54,263 nucleotides of DNA from FACHB-1406 sp034189065 (GTDB lineage Bacteria > Cyanobacteriota > Cyanobacteriia > Cyanobacteriales > Spirulinaceae), in assembly GCA_034189065.1 (NCBI GenBank), contig JAXHVQ010000022.1, forward strand, positions 1 to 54,263, given 5' to 3'. Position numbers and translations under genes: made by a program. Positions 43,422-52,774 of the stretch are shown here, piece by piece; within the stretch, counting starts at the first letter, position 1, and each line of letters starts with the position of its first letter. Under the pieces are notes generated by a model that saw only the letters and a list, made by a program, of their open reading frames with translations, made no database searches and was not told where the DNA came from.

Positions 43422-43635
43422 GTGGGACATGGGTTGGGGTTGGTTTTGCTGGCTCTAATCTGTTCTCGGCGTTGGGCGGTGGATTTTGCGCCGGCAATGG
43501 CTATTTGTCATAAAACTTTACACGAGTTGCGCTCTATATAAATGGCGAAAGTGATGGGGGGTCATACCCCTCACCCCAAGCTTCAAGTTGTCCCTGTACG
43601 CTGAGGGGCGCGATCCAATTCTCGATGGTGCCGAT

Positions 43636-46464
43636 ATGTTTAAACTCCTGCATCAAGCTCTACATCTGCGTTTCCCATTAATTCGGTCGATTTTCAAGCC
43701 TTTGAGGTGGAAAAGGAAAATCGTTGCTTACGGTTTGCTGGTTGTTGTGGGAATTGGTTTAAGTATTTTTCCGAATCGCGCCGGGGTTTCTTCGGAAATT
43801 ACTCATAGCGCGCTCGTCAGAAATGCGGAACTTCAATTCCAACAAGGTCAAACATTGTACGAACGCGGGGAATACGACGCAGCGATCGCGACATTGCAGC
43901 AGGCGATCGCAACTTTTGAGGCGACAGACAACCCGTTGAACGGCGCGATCGCGCGGGGAAACCTGGCTTTAGCGTATCAACAGCGCGGACGATGGGAATT
44001 AGCCCAGGAAACCCTCGAACAAAGTTTAACCCTTCTCGACTCTTTGGGGGCAGAAAATCATCCCCAAGTTTTAGCATCTTTGTTAGAAATTCAAAGTCAA
44101 CTCAAACTTTCTTTAGGACATCCCGATGTCGCGATCGATCTTTGGGAAAAAGCAGGTCGAGTTTACCAAAAACTCGGAGATAAAGCGGGTGTTTTGAGGT
44201 GCGAAGCGAATCAAAGTTTAGCATTACAGAAATTGGGGAAATATCGAGATGCTTTGCATCTTCTTCTTCCTCGCGCGGGGGATATTTTAGAACTGGATGA
44301 TTCCTTTCTTAAAGCAACAGCATTACGAAGCTTAGGAAATGTGGCGCGTGTTGTGGGAGATAAGGAAATTATAGAACAAGTTTTGTCGCCATTTGTCGCT
44401 TCCCATGAGGCAAAACCGAATAACGATCTTGATTGGGCGCGATGGCTGTTACAGCACAGCTATCAAGCTGCGAAAGATTCAAATAATTCTCAAAGTGTAG
44501 CTGAATCTTTAATCGGTTTGGGTCATCTCGAACGGGCTGCTTATTACCGAGCCAAAGATGCTTACGATCGCGTTCCCACTCCTGTTAATGAACCGGAACG
44601 GCAACTTCAATTTGAGGAACGAGCAATTCAATATTACCAAAATGCACAATCTTTGGCAATATCTCAGTTAACTCAGGTCGAAGCTCAACTTAATCAACTG
44701 AGTTTTTGGATAGAAATTGGACAGCGACAAGAACCTGAATTCCGCCAGCAAAAAGGGAGAGAACAAATTAACGAACAGCTTGTGTCTCAGTTGCGATCGC
44801 GTCTCGATGCTCTTCCCTCGAGTTCTCAGTTGACGTTTGCGCGTATCAATTTAGCTCGAAATTTAATGGAGCAAGATTTTGTTAAATATCGCTCCACTAT
44901 TGAAACGGTGCTGTTGGAAGCCAAGGAAGAAGCACAGCAGCTTAAAGATGCGCGATCGCAATCTTATGCTTTGGGTAATTTAGGTAAATTGTATCAACTG
45001 ACTGGAAACCGCGATCGCGCTTTACAATTAACTCAAAAAGCCTTACTCCTCGCCGAAGAAATGCAGGCTTTTGAGATTCGCTATCAATGGGAGTGGCAGT
45101 TAGGAAAACTCTTAGCAGAACGAGCCAAAATAACAGATGCTATCTCGACCTATGAAGAAACCATTGATACCGTCGATCGCGTTCGCTTAGATTTATTAGA
45201 CTTAAAAAATCCTGACGTTCGGTTTACGTTTCGCGATAACGTCGAACCCGTGTATCGCGAGTATATGAATTTGCTTTTAGATCGGAGTTGGACAGCACAG
45301 AAAAATAGAGAAGTGCAATCCAAATTAGAGCAGGAAAATTTGGAAAAGGCGCGCGCTATTCTCGAACGACTGCAAGTTGCCGAATTAGAAAATTATTTGC
45401 GCTGTAGTTTGCAGAGCGAAAATCAAAATTCCCTCGATCGCATCATCGAAGCGCGCAAACTCAAAGCAGCAACTCTCCACGTTTTAGTTTTACGCGATCG
45501 CTTGGATGTTATTCTTAAATTACCTCAAAGCCAACAACTTATTCATCACGCGGTTTCGATCGATCGAAATACAATTGAGGGCGAAGTTGCAGAAGTTTTG
45601 AATAACATTAAAGACGATACAATTAAAAATGACGATCCCCGTTTAAAGGATTTGTACGAAATTCTGATAAAACCCATTGAGTCAAGCCTCAAAAATAGCT
45701 CGGTCGAAACAATTGTTTTCGTATTGGATCGCTCCTTAAGAAACTTCCCGGTTTCTACGCTCTACGACGGACAACAATCCTTAATTGAAAAATATAGCAT
45801 TGCCTTAAACTTAGGTTTAGAATCCATCAATAGCGAACCTTTACCTTCAGATGGATTTGATATTCTTTTAGCCGGGGTTAGTGCAGAAAACTTGACTTTA
45901 TCGGCGCTTCCAGGAGTCGATCGGTTGTTAGAGTTGATGAAGGAAAAAGATAAATTGAGAACAACAGTGTTGCGCAACGAAGAGTTTACACCGAAAGCCT
46001 TGCAAGACCTAATGAAATCTCAAAATTTTCCCGTCGTTCATCTGGCAACTCACGGTCAATTCAGCTCGAGTGCTGACGAAACTTTTGTAGCTGCTTGGGG
46101 AGAAAAAATTAATATCGACCGATTGGGAAAATATCTCCAAAGTCGCGTCGAAACTCAGCCGGAACCGATTAATTTACTGGTTCTCGATGCCTGTAAAACA
46201 GCAGTTGGAGATAAACGAGCGGCTTTAGGAATTGCAGGCGTTTCAGTGCGCGCGGGAGCGCAAAGTACCATTGCTTCAATTGCGAATATCCGCGACGAGT
46301 CAACAGCGATTCTGATGAATCTATTTTATCAGGAATTGAGCCAATCTAACGTCACAAAAGCAGAGGCATTGCGTCGCGCGCAAGTGATGTTGTGGCAAGA
46401 AAAGGAAAAGTACAAGAAACCTTATTATTGGTCGCCTTACATTTTAGTGGGAAATTGGTATTAG
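43636..46464 (+). CDS. TPR-CHAT protease-like protein
   Basis: I use ATG 43636 (MFKLLHQALHLRF, 942 residues); a TTG at 43588 would add 16 residues. An N-terminal hydrophobic segment (RKIVAYGLLVVVGIGLSIF) anchors or exports it. TPR repeats follow from about residue 60 (ELQFQQGQTLYERGEYDAAIATLQQA) to ~520. The C-terminal CHAT domain holds the caspase-like dyad, His806 in HLATHGQF and Cys853 in LDACKTAVG. CHAT proteins are clan-CD cysteine peptidases. TPRs usually recruit partners. The gene converges on the MNT/HepT pair; its likely functional partners are the CHAT-CHASE2 genes 2 kb away. Confidence 0.92.
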   Translation: MFKLLHQALHLRFPLIRSIFKPLRWKRKIVAYGLLVVVGIGLSIFPNRAGVSSEITHSALVRNAELQFQQGQTLYERGEYDAAIATLQQAIATFEATDNPLNGAIARGNLALAYQQRGRWELAQETLEQSLTLLDSLGAENHPQVLASLLEIQSQLKLSLGHPDVAIDLWEKAGRVYQKLGDKAGVLRCEANQSLALQKLGKYRDALHLLLPRAGDILELDDSFLKATALRSLGNVARVVGDKEIIEQVLSPFVASHEAKPNNDLDWARWLLQHSYQAAKDSNNSQSVAESLIGLGHLERAAYYRAKDAYDRVPTPVNEPERQLQFEERAIQYYQNAQSLAISQLTQVEAQLNQLSFWIEIGQRQEPEFRQQKGREQINEQLVSQLRSRLDALPSSSQLTFARINLARNLMEQDFVKYRSTIETVLLEAKEEAQQLKDARSQSYALGNLGKLYQLTGNRDRALQLTQKALLLAEEMQAFEIRYQWEWQLGKLLAERAKITDAISTYEETIDTVDRVRLDLLDLKNPDVRFTFRDNVEPVYREYMNLLLDRSWTAQKNREVQSKLEQENLEKARAILERLQVAELENYLRCSLQSENQNSLDRIIEARKLKAATLHVLVLRDRLDVILKLPQSQQLIHHAVSIDRNTIEGEVAEVLNNIKDDTIKNDDPRLKDLYEILIKPIESSLKNSSVETIVFVLDRSLRNFPVSTLYDGQQSLIEKYSIALNLGLESINSEPLPSDGFDILLAGVSAENLTLSALPGVDRLLELMKEKDKLRTTVLRNEEFTPKALQDLMKSQNFPVVHLATHGQFSSSADETFVAAWGEKINIDRLGKYLQSRVETQPEPINLLVLDACKTAVGDKRAALGIAGVSVRAGAQSTIASIANIRDESTAILMNLFYQELSQSNVTKAEALRRAQVMLWQEKEKYKKPYYWSPYILVGNWY

Positions 46465-46467
46465 AAT

Positions 46468-46801
46468 TTAGCCTTCTAGGTAGGGAGTAAGGTCGCGATC
46501 CAGTTGGGGCAAAACTTGGGTTGCGGTGTCCCGGACAAGTTGGAGATCGACGCGGTCATATTGATGAATCATGATATTTCTCATCCCAATAATCTGCCGC
46601 CAGGGAATGTGTTCGAGGGTTTGACGCGCTTCATCAGAGAGGCGAGTCGCAGCTTCTCCAACAATTTCGAGGCGGCGGACAATTGCGTCTTGGAGAAGCC
46701 GATCGCGCTCAAAGTCAGCTTGGGTTTTGCTGTTGAGGTATTGGTCGGTCAAGCGGGCGGAATATAATGTCTAGTAGAGCTTGTCGATCGCGCTCGTTCA
46801 T
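46468..46801 (-). pseudogene. hepT: hepT toxin gene with a frameshift near its start
   Basis: The body of a HepT/DUF86 protein is read from 46752 to 46468: TDQYLNSKTQADFERD, IVRRLEIVGEAATRLS and the active motif RNIMIHQY (Rx4HxY). It has no ATG of its own. A proper ATG at 46801 overlaps the mntA stop (ATGA) and encodes MNERDRQALLDII, the right N-terminus, but in another frame. The two frames meet at ~46762, where two bases seem to be missing. HepT is an RNase toxin. Here it is probably inactive unless a frameshift is programmed or the read is in error. Confidence 0.8.
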
Positions 46802-47151
46802 GTCTGGCGGTAAATAGGGGTAGCAGTATTGAGGATGGCGGCACGGCGGAGAGGATTGTCGCTTTGTTCGATCGCGCGCCGGCTAACCAAATCGACAGAC
46901 CGCTCGAGTAAGGCTTCAAAGTCAAATTGCATTTGGGCAAGGTCGAGTAAGGTCCACCGGACGCTGGGGTTCCAAGTGACGAGGAGATCGATATCGCTAT
47001 CGGGGCGGAAGTCGTCGCGCAGAACCGAACCGAAGCAGGCGAGTTCGACAATTTGCCAACAATCGCAAAGGGCTTTTAGTTTCTTCTGGGAAATACTGAG
47101 ATCGGGACGGAGGACAAGCTGAGTTTGGGCGATGGAGAACGGTTGAGTCAT
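46798..47151 (-). CDS. mntA: MntA-type nucleotidyltransferase antitoxin
   Basis: A 117-residue minimal nucleotidyltransferase with the GS-x10-DxD signature in FGSVLRDDFRPDSDIDLLV and a third acidic position in LLERSVDLVSRRAIE. In MNT-HepT systems it adds AMP units to a Tyr of HepT and so blocks the toxin. It is directly followed, with a 4-base overlap, by the frameshifted hepT. No clear ribosome site is seen before its ATG. Confidence 0.9.
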   Translation of the reverse strand: MTQPFSIAQTQLVLRPDLSISQKKLKALCDCWQIVELACFGSVLRDDFRPDSDIDLLVTWNPSVRWTLLDLAQMQFDFEALLERSVDLVSRRAIEQSDNPLRRAAILNTATPIYRQT

Positions 47152-47187
47152 AATTTAATGAATAGCAAATTTCAAATATTTCGTCAA

Positions 47188-47931
47188 TTATTCTGCCATT
47201 GATTCAACCGGAAAACAACATTGCGTCAGGGGTAACGCTGAAAAGTCGGCTAAACCCACAGAACCAAAAAGTTGCTCTCGTCCGGTTGTTGCTTTCTCGC
47301 CTTCGAGTTGCGCGATCGCCATTAAAACATCATACCAAAATCCGCTCTCAGCATAAAGTATTGCCTTTTCCTCTAAGGTATCAGCTTGCGTAAGTTGTTC
47401 TGCCAAGGCGGTCGGAAGTTCGCGTTTCATGGCATTAACGCGCACGAATTTTGTTTCGAGGGGAGAGGTTTCGCTACAATAAAAATCGAGGCTGAACTGT
47501 GCTAAATACACGCGATCGCGAACCAGGGGAGTGGGGGATGGAAGGCGGACAATTCCCGGCGTTCCGGTCACTTGTACGGACTTTCTTTCTAGCACATTTC
47601 CTTCCTCGTCGAGGAGCTTCAACGTTGCCGATTCGATTTGTTCTGGGGTGTAGGGAACGTAGAACCAAAATTCGGGCGATTCTTCAACAGTTATCGCCCA
47701 AAATGTAGGATCGGTTGGCGCGATCGCGCTGAAGGGAATCGCACTTTCGGTACAGGGATTGCGATCGACACCGCTGCTGGTGTCTGGCGGATTTCCCACC
47801 GGTGGAGGATCGGGTTGTTTGAAGACAATGGGAGGAGAAATGAGTTGAGCTTGCACGCTGGGAGCAAAGGAAAATACAGTTAAAACTAGCCAATTAAGGG
47901 TTAATCCAAAAGAGAAAAATTGAGTTTTCAT
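47188..47931 (-). CDS. DUF928 exported protein
   Basis: A 247-residue protein with a signal peptide cut near VQAQL. A Pro-rich stretch comes next. Then comes the DUF928 core: NPCTESAIPFSAIAP, WAITVEESPEFWFYVPY, RVYLAQFSLDFYCSE and the helical end AILYAESGFWYDVLMAIAQL. In cyanobacteria DUF928 genes often neighbour CHAT/CHASE2 genes, as here. The core looks like a beta-sandwich with a helical tail. Its role is unknown; an envelope ligand or substrate of the CHAT pathway is my inference. Confidence 0.85.
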   Translation of the reverse strand: MKTQFFSFGLTLNWLVLTVFSFAPSVQAQLISPPIVFKQPDPPPVGNPPDTSSGVDRNPCTESAIPFSAIAPTDPTFWAITVEESPEFWFYVPYTPEQIESATLKLLDEEGNVLERKSVQVTGTPGIVRLPSPTPLVRDRVYLAQFSLDFYCSETSPLETKFVRVNAMKRELPTALAEQLTQADTLEEKAILYAESGFWYDVLMAIAQLEGEKATTGREQLFGSVGLADFSALPLTQCCFPVESMAE

Positions 47932-48043
47932 CGTTTACAATTGGGTATATTGTACTTATAACGAATAATGAGACACAAGTTTGGGAAAATAGCTAAACTA
48001 GGTTTTGGGCTTTGGGATCTAGAACTAAGCTAGATTTTAGAAC

Positions 48044-48094
48044 TAATGACAAAGGACAAATGACCAATGACAAATGACCAATGACAAATGACCT
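48044..48094. repeat. Degenerate heptamer run [CAATGAC/CAAATGAC]
   Basis: Alternating AATGACC/AAATGAC-like heptamers fill the gap between the DUF928 gene and the CHAT-CHASE2 gene. They are the same family as the GACAAAT array at 41401. Confidence 0.85.
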
Positions 48095-48098
48095 GTAC

Positions 48099-48117
48099 GG
48101 GCGGGGTAACCCCGCCC
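48099..48117. terminator. GC-rich hairpin directly after the CHAT-CHASE2 stop
   Basis: GGGCGGGG and CCCCGCCC form an 8-bp stem around TAA, touching the stop codon of the CHAT-CHASE2 gene. There is no T-run, so it may be a pause site, an mRNA-stabilising hairpin or a dispersed repeat more than a true terminator. Confidence 0.45.
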
Positions 48118-50502
48118 CTACCAATAACGAATAACCTTTAAGAGTACGATCGCGCCACTTCCCGTCACCGCGATCGCGAAAATTGCGGGAACCAGAGGTA
48201 CCCAACTCCCCCACAAAAACAGCCCGTAACTGAGTGCAGAAACTAAACCCAGCACAACGCAAAAAAGAACCACTTGTCGTACCGGTCGCTGTATAAAAAG
48301 CAACAAAATCGCCGTCGCCATCGACCATCCCCAAATCCACATCCCATCCATCCACCCCGGTAATGGCGATAAAATTGTTCGGTTGTCTAGCACAGCGCTG
48401 ACAATTTGGCTGGTAGCTTGGGCGTGAACGAAGATGGCAGCCAATCCTTGGTACGACGGCTGACCGGTAGTGTAGGGAGTGGGATAGTATTGACTGATAG
48501 TGGAGGTAACCGGACCGATAAGAACAATGCGATCCTCGAGCAGTTCCAGGTTTGCCTTTCCCATCAGCGCGTCGGTGAGGGAGATCGTTTCGGGAAGGCG
48601 ATCGCGGTAATTCAGCAACACTTGCGCGCCATCGAGATTGTCCCTTTGATAGCCGCCAGCCGGTCGTTGTAGGTGTTGGAAGGTGGCACGACCCCAACGG
48701 GTCCGTCCTTGTTGGAATTGGGGTTCGATCGCTTCATCTTCGAGGTAGCGTCGGGCGAGTTGCGTCCCCAGGGAATAGTGAGTCTGACAGGGGGAAATGG
48801 GCGAACGGTCCATAAAGAGGAGATAGCGGCGCACAGTTCCATCGCGATCGCGTACGATATTGGTGAAGCTGTGGCGTTCGTGCGGCACGTACGGCGGCGG
48901 TTCCACACCCGTTTCCCCATCGCCTGCAATTTTCACCTTACAGGACACAAAAAGGCGATCGCCGCGTTGATAGCGATCGCGCAATTTAGGCGAAAGAATC
49001 GGTCCGTCGCGCACCACAGTCGCGCCAATCACTCTGGGAGGGTGAGAGTCGAGTTTTTCTAGGAGTTGCGCTAACGCTTCGTCTGCGAGAGAGTCGCTGA
49101 CTTGCATTCCCTGCTGCTTTTGATAAACGATATCGTCGTCGTCAATGGTAATAATTGCCAGTCGCGGATCGCGCAGTTCCTGCGATCGCAGGCGCATCGT
49201 TGCATCGTAGGCTTTCATTTCCCAAGACTGCAACCCGTTGCGCGATCGCGCGCCGATGATTAACACTGTGACAACAAGGCTTAATAACAGCGCCGTTCGC
49301 CACTTCAACCCCGGTCGCGATCGCGGTATTTTAGCACGCGGTACAACCGGTTCAACAGGCAACAATTCGTCCCATTTCATCGGTTCAAAGGCCGGATTTT
49401 GCCACACAATTGGCAACAAATCACCACAAGGAAACTCAATTTCTTCTTCGCGGTTCCCTAACCTTACTTTAACGTCTCGCAATCGCTCCCTGGCTTTCCG
49501 AAAGGCGACATATAAATCCTGACGTTCGTTAATATATTCTCGTAAAAAATACTTCAAAAAACTATAAGCAACTTGGTCTAAGACCATTTCTCGCATCACG
49601 ATTGCTATGGGAATATGGATATCATCGAGTCGGCGCGCTAGTCCCCACCCATCGCAAGAATTAAAAATGACCAGTTGCAATCCCCGCTCGACGGCTTTTC
49701 TCAATCCGAACCACAGTTGACTTTCTTCATCTAGGGTTAATTGTTCTCTCGGATTAATCGAAATTACGCCTCGCGCTTCTTGGGTTTCGCTGTGTCCGGC
49801 GAAAAAGATAATATCCCAATTTTGCTCCCACAGTTCGTCTTTTAAGTTTTCGCTGCTGGGTTCGTCTAAAAAGACAACTTCCGCCTGGGGATGCAAGTTT
49901 TCAAAAATTTGTTTCTCCTTTTCAATATTGTCTAATCCCGCACGGTGACCCAAGATTGCTAAAATTTTCACCTTATTTTTACTGGGGATTTTCTGACTCC
50001 GCACTGAACGCGCAAATTGTTGGCTGCCAAAGGCAGATTGAGCTAATGTTCGCGATTCGATGAGGTGCCAAACGTCCCACGGCAGTTTATACAAAAGCTC
50101 GTCTTCAGGACGCACGATAAATCGGATTTCCTCGTCGAATTTCAAGTAATCGCGCAGTGCATTGACTACTTTTTGAAATGAGGGAGTATCGAGCCATTGA
50201 TTGACGCGATCGCGCAGCAATATTTCTGAGGTTTTACACTCTTGTATCTTCGCTTTCAGTACGCTCATCTGGCTTTTAACTTTAACGCCTTTGGCTTGAA
50301 GCGCTCGCACTGCAAAGTTATCTTGGAGTTGGCGATATTTTTTCAACCAATGATCTTCGATGCGATCGGCTAATTCTGGATTGGCAGGCAAGTCTCCTTT
50401 TATCTCTAAAATCGTGCGCCGATTTTCTTTGATTTGGAGAATAACTCGCAACTCTGATTCTCTTAAGTAACCATCTATTCTTAAGTCTACAGTTTTACTC
50501 AT
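48118..50502 (-). CDS. CHAT-CHASE2 membrane protein
   Basis: A 794-residue protein. Residues 1-150 are an effector-like region. The CHAT domain spans ~150-370, with His237 in FFAGHSETQEA and Cys283 in FNSCDGWG, the peptidase dyad. A span near 398-418 (LLLSLVVTVLIIG) precedes a periplasmic CHASE2 sensor (~420-690: SWEMKAYDATMRLRS, DPRLAIITIDDDDI, FVHAQATSQIVSAV). Three C-terminal spans end in KVIRYW. CHASE2 senses outside signals, so binding may switch a cytoplasmic protease. The gene follows the DUF1822 gene after a 277-base gap. Confidence 0.93.
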   Translation of the reverse strand: MSKTVDLRIDGYLRESELRVILQIKENRRTILEIKGDLPANPELADRIEDHWLKKYRQLQDNFAVRALQAKGVKVKSQMSVLKAKIQECKTSEILLRDRVNQWLDTPSFQKVVNALRDYLKFDEEIRFIVRPEDELLYKLPWDVWHLIESRTLAQSAFGSQQFARSVRSQKIPSKNKVKILAILGHRAGLDNIEKEKQIFENLHPQAEVVFLDEPSSENLKDELWEQNWDIIFFAGHSETQEARGVISINPREQLTLDEESQLWFGLRKAVERGLQLVIFNSCDGWGLARRLDDIHIPIAIVMREMVLDQVAYSFLKYFLREYINERQDLYVAFRKARERLRDVKVRLGNREEEIEFPCGDLLPIVWQNPAFEPMKWDELLPVEPVVPRAKIPRSRPGLKWRTALLLSLVVTVLIIGARSRNGLQSWEMKAYDATMRLRSQELRDPRLAIITIDDDDIVYQKQQGMQVSDSLADEALAQLLEKLDSHPPRVIGATVVRDGPILSPKLRDRYQRGDRLFVSCKVKIAGDGETGVEPPPYVPHERHSFTNIVRDRDGTVRRYLLFMDRSPISPCQTHYSLGTQLARRYLEDEAIEPQFQQGRTRWGRATFQHLQRPAGGYQRDNLDGAQVLLNYRDRLPETISLTDALMGKANLELLEDRIVLIGPVTSTISQYYPTPYTTGQPSYQGLAAIFVHAQATSQIVSAVLDNRTILSPLPGWMDGMWIWGWSMATAILLLFIQRPVRQVVLFCVVLGLVSALSYGLFLWGSWVPLVPAIFAIAVTGSGAIVLLKVIRYW

Positions 50503-50779
50503 ACTTTATTTTTTCCGCCCAACTGGATTGATTGTAAAACAACTCCAATGGTTTGCTGCATTTGTGACGTTAGCGTCCCCTTGCTTTGTCACAGATTGTT
50601 TGCTTTGTGAAACCGCGATCGCGAATTGTACCGATTTTTTCCGCAGCGTGAAGTTTTTTTCGCAACCCACTAACATTTCCCAAAATAGATCCACTCCGTC
50701 ATTCCCCATCGAAGTATATTCGATCCCTCGCGAGTCAGAAAACGACTGGACTCTATAACTTTTCTTGATTTCAGGAAAC

Positions 50780-51715
50780 TTAAATCAAAAAAGGCTTGAC
50801 AATTGTCTCATCATCAAGGTCAAATTGAACGCTAAAGCGATCGCCAGATTCTCCTCTAAATTCAAAGTTTAATTCTTCCTCCATTCCTTTTGTTTTCGCT
50901 TGTAAAATATTTTCCCCAACTTCATCTAAAATTTGTAGCCTTAAATCAGTGGGTAAAACTCGTTCGTCTCCGTAGGGATGCACCTCCACAGAAATATCAA
51001 TTCCCGGAAATTCTACTTTTTCCAACCCAACGCACAAAACAATAGTTGTTCCCGGTTTAAGTTCGACAGGACGACCCAATTTTAGATAATTCTGTTGGCG
51101 TTCCGGCGGCGGTGCGGGAGCCACCGAACTTCTAAAGGCTAAAATTGGCGGCCGATCGGAAAATAGTTCTTCGACGGTTTTCCATCCGTCTTCAATTCTA
51201 TTTTTCCACCATTGGCTTAATACCGTGGGTGGGGGTTCGAGGTATTCAAATAAATTGTCAAGGGGTTGAAAAAATTGTAAGGAAATTTTCTCGCGATCGC
51301 GCCGCTTTTCCAAATCTCTTCCCGATAAAACGCCCAATAAACTTGCCTCAGTTAATTCGCTATTTAATCTCACCGCAATATAAGCTAGTCTATTGCCGCG
51401 CGCTTCGAGAGGAATCGAGCAAAAGGCTTCATTAGGAAGAACAGGACAGCATTCAACTTTACCAATATTTCTAATTTTTAAATCAGCGGAATTAAAAAGC
51501 GATCGCTCGATCGACTCAGACAGTTCGCTCGTAGGAAGGTTTGCGGAAAAACCGAAACAGTTTAAGTAATATTTGACCGCATAAATCGCTAACGCATTCA
51601 AATAAACCTGCTTTGCTCGTTTAGCATAGCGTTGTTGGCGATGGAACTCTCCAGCGAGTTGGTGTGCTTCTCGACCCAACGCCACCTTAAAGGTCATTAA
51701 GTTTGTTTCAATCAT
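50780..51715 (-). CDS. DUF1822 protein
   Basis: ATG 51715 (MIETNLMTFKVALG) is chosen because GAGGAG lies 10 bases upstream; the frame extends to 51733. The 311-residue product has the DUF1822 hallmarks: QQRYAKRAKQVYLNALAIYAVKYYLNCFGF at the start, RLAYIAVRLNSELTEASLLGV in the middle and a C-terminal beta domain (VELKPGTTIVLCVGLEK, FSVQFDLDDE). These proteins are usual companions of cyanobacterial sigma-like and CHAT genes. No catalytic residues can be named. It starts 19 bases after the sigma-like gene stop. Confidence 0.85.
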   Translation of the reverse strand: MIETNLMTFKVALGREAHQLAGEFHRQQRYAKRAKQVYLNALAIYAVKYYLNCFGFSANLPTSELSESIERSLFNSADLKIRNIGKVECCPVLPNEAFCSIPLEARGNRLAYIAVRLNSELTEASLLGVLSGRDLEKRRDREKISLQFFQPLDNLFEYLEPPPTVLSQWWKNRIEDGWKTVEELFSDRPPILAFRSSVAPAPPPERQQNYLKLGRPVELKPGTTIVLCVGLEKVEFPGIDISVEVHPYGDERVLPTDLRLQILDEVGENILQAKTKGMEEELNFEFRGESGDRFSVQFDLDDETIVKPFLI

Positions 51716-51734
51716 CGTTTCATTACTCCTCATT

Positions 51735-52388
51735 TTAACTCTGCGACCAAAATCTACGCCAATTTTTCCAAAAGAAGTTACTTAAAGTTGACTGTGCTAC
51801 TCCTAACTCTTCAGAAATTTCTCGCCAGTTATATCCTTGACGGAATTTAAGGGCAAGAAACTGTAGATTCGCTTGAGGATTGCCAGTGACATAAATTGCC
51901 TTTAGTTTATCGCCAGGGTCGGCTTCAATAAAGCTGAAAAATTCTCGAACTTCCTCTGCTGTCTGAGGATTGTAGAGAGGATTTTCTGCACTCCCTTGTA
52001 ATTGCTCCAGTTGCTGTAAATTCATTGAAATTGTCGGATTGTATTTTGCTCCCGTTGTTTTTTCCTTCTTCAGTTTTCCAGCAATTTCTTCAATAGCTCG
52101 AGAAAACCGTTTGTGCAAGAGATAATTCACCCAAGCTAAGACTTCTAACTTATCGGGATCGTAACGCTCAATTTCAGCGGTACAAATATCTTGAAAAATT
52201 TGCTGGCACGCGGTATCATAAATCTCTTGATAAGAGCTCCTCAGACGGTCTGGAACGCGAGGGCGATCGAGCTTTCCTTGAAGGCGAACGATTAATTGAT
52301 GCAGCGCTTTTCTCCGCCGAACATCTCCTCGGCGATAGCGTTTCGCCTCTAAAGCGAATTTCTGTAGCTGTTCGTTCAGTTCGCACAT
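51735..52388 (-). CDS. Sigma-70-like factor (ECF-type, cyanobacterial)
   Basis: ATG 52388 (MCELNEQLQKFALEAKRY) gives 217 residues; a GTG at 52427 is the other choice. A region-2-like part lies at ~50-110 (YQEIYDTACQQIFQDICTAEIERYDPDKLEVLAWVNYLLHKRF). The C-terminal helix-turn-helix resembles region 4 (FLALKFRQGYNWREISEELGVAQSTLSNFFWKNWRRF). It probably directs RNA polymerase to a few promoters. No anti-sigma gene is adjacent; the CHAT or DUF1822 partners may control it. Confidence 0.85.
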   Translation of the reverse strand: MCELNEQLQKFALEAKRYRRGDVRRRKALHQLIVRLQGKLDRPRVPDRLRSSYQEIYDTACQQIFQDICTAEIERYDPDKLEVLAWVNYLLHKRFSRAIEEIAGKLKKEKTTGAKYNPTISMNLQQLEQLQGSAENPLYNPQTAEEVREFFSFIEADPGDKLKAIYVTGNPQANLQFLALKFRQGYNWREISEELGVAQSTLSNFFWKNWRRFWSQS

Positions 52389-52428
52389 TGTCCGGCTGAC
52401 ACCCGATTTTGGCTTGGTTAAAGGCACC

Positions 52429-52774
52429 TAAATGGCGCTTCTATTTTGTTTCTCAACAATTAGGATGAGTTTTGACGCAGCAGAGCTAAAATTTTACATT
52501 TCTTTACGGTTCGGACATAAAGGAAAGGGGAGATGGAGGAGCAAAATTTTGGGCTTATCGATCGCGAGTCTTATAGTCGCTATAACAATTGTGAGTAGAG
52601 GCATTGCACTGCAATGACCTTACTGCAATGATTTAGGGCATTTTTACCGAGAATCGTATCGATCGCGTTTCTCCCCTCATTCATCAAATTTTGTAACAAT
52701 TCTCCGGCTATTGCGTTAAACCGGGCAAAACAGCTTGAGAAATAGATAACAGCTCGCTAAAAGGGTAATTTATC
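52429..52774. other. Intergenic region between divergent genes
   Basis: About 345 bases upstream of both the sigma-like gene and the small plus-strand gene. A 61-codon frame (52432-52617) lacks a ribosome site and is not convincing. It must hold both promoters, including the one driving the sigma-CHAT operon. Confidence 0.55.

Noticed and set aside
48099..48117. Hairpin as a strong rho-independent terminator
   Set aside because: There is no T-run after the stem, so it is listed only as a weak terminator-like site.
52432..52617. 61-codon plus-strand frame between divergent genes
   Set aside because: No ribosome site, no family and position within a promoter region.
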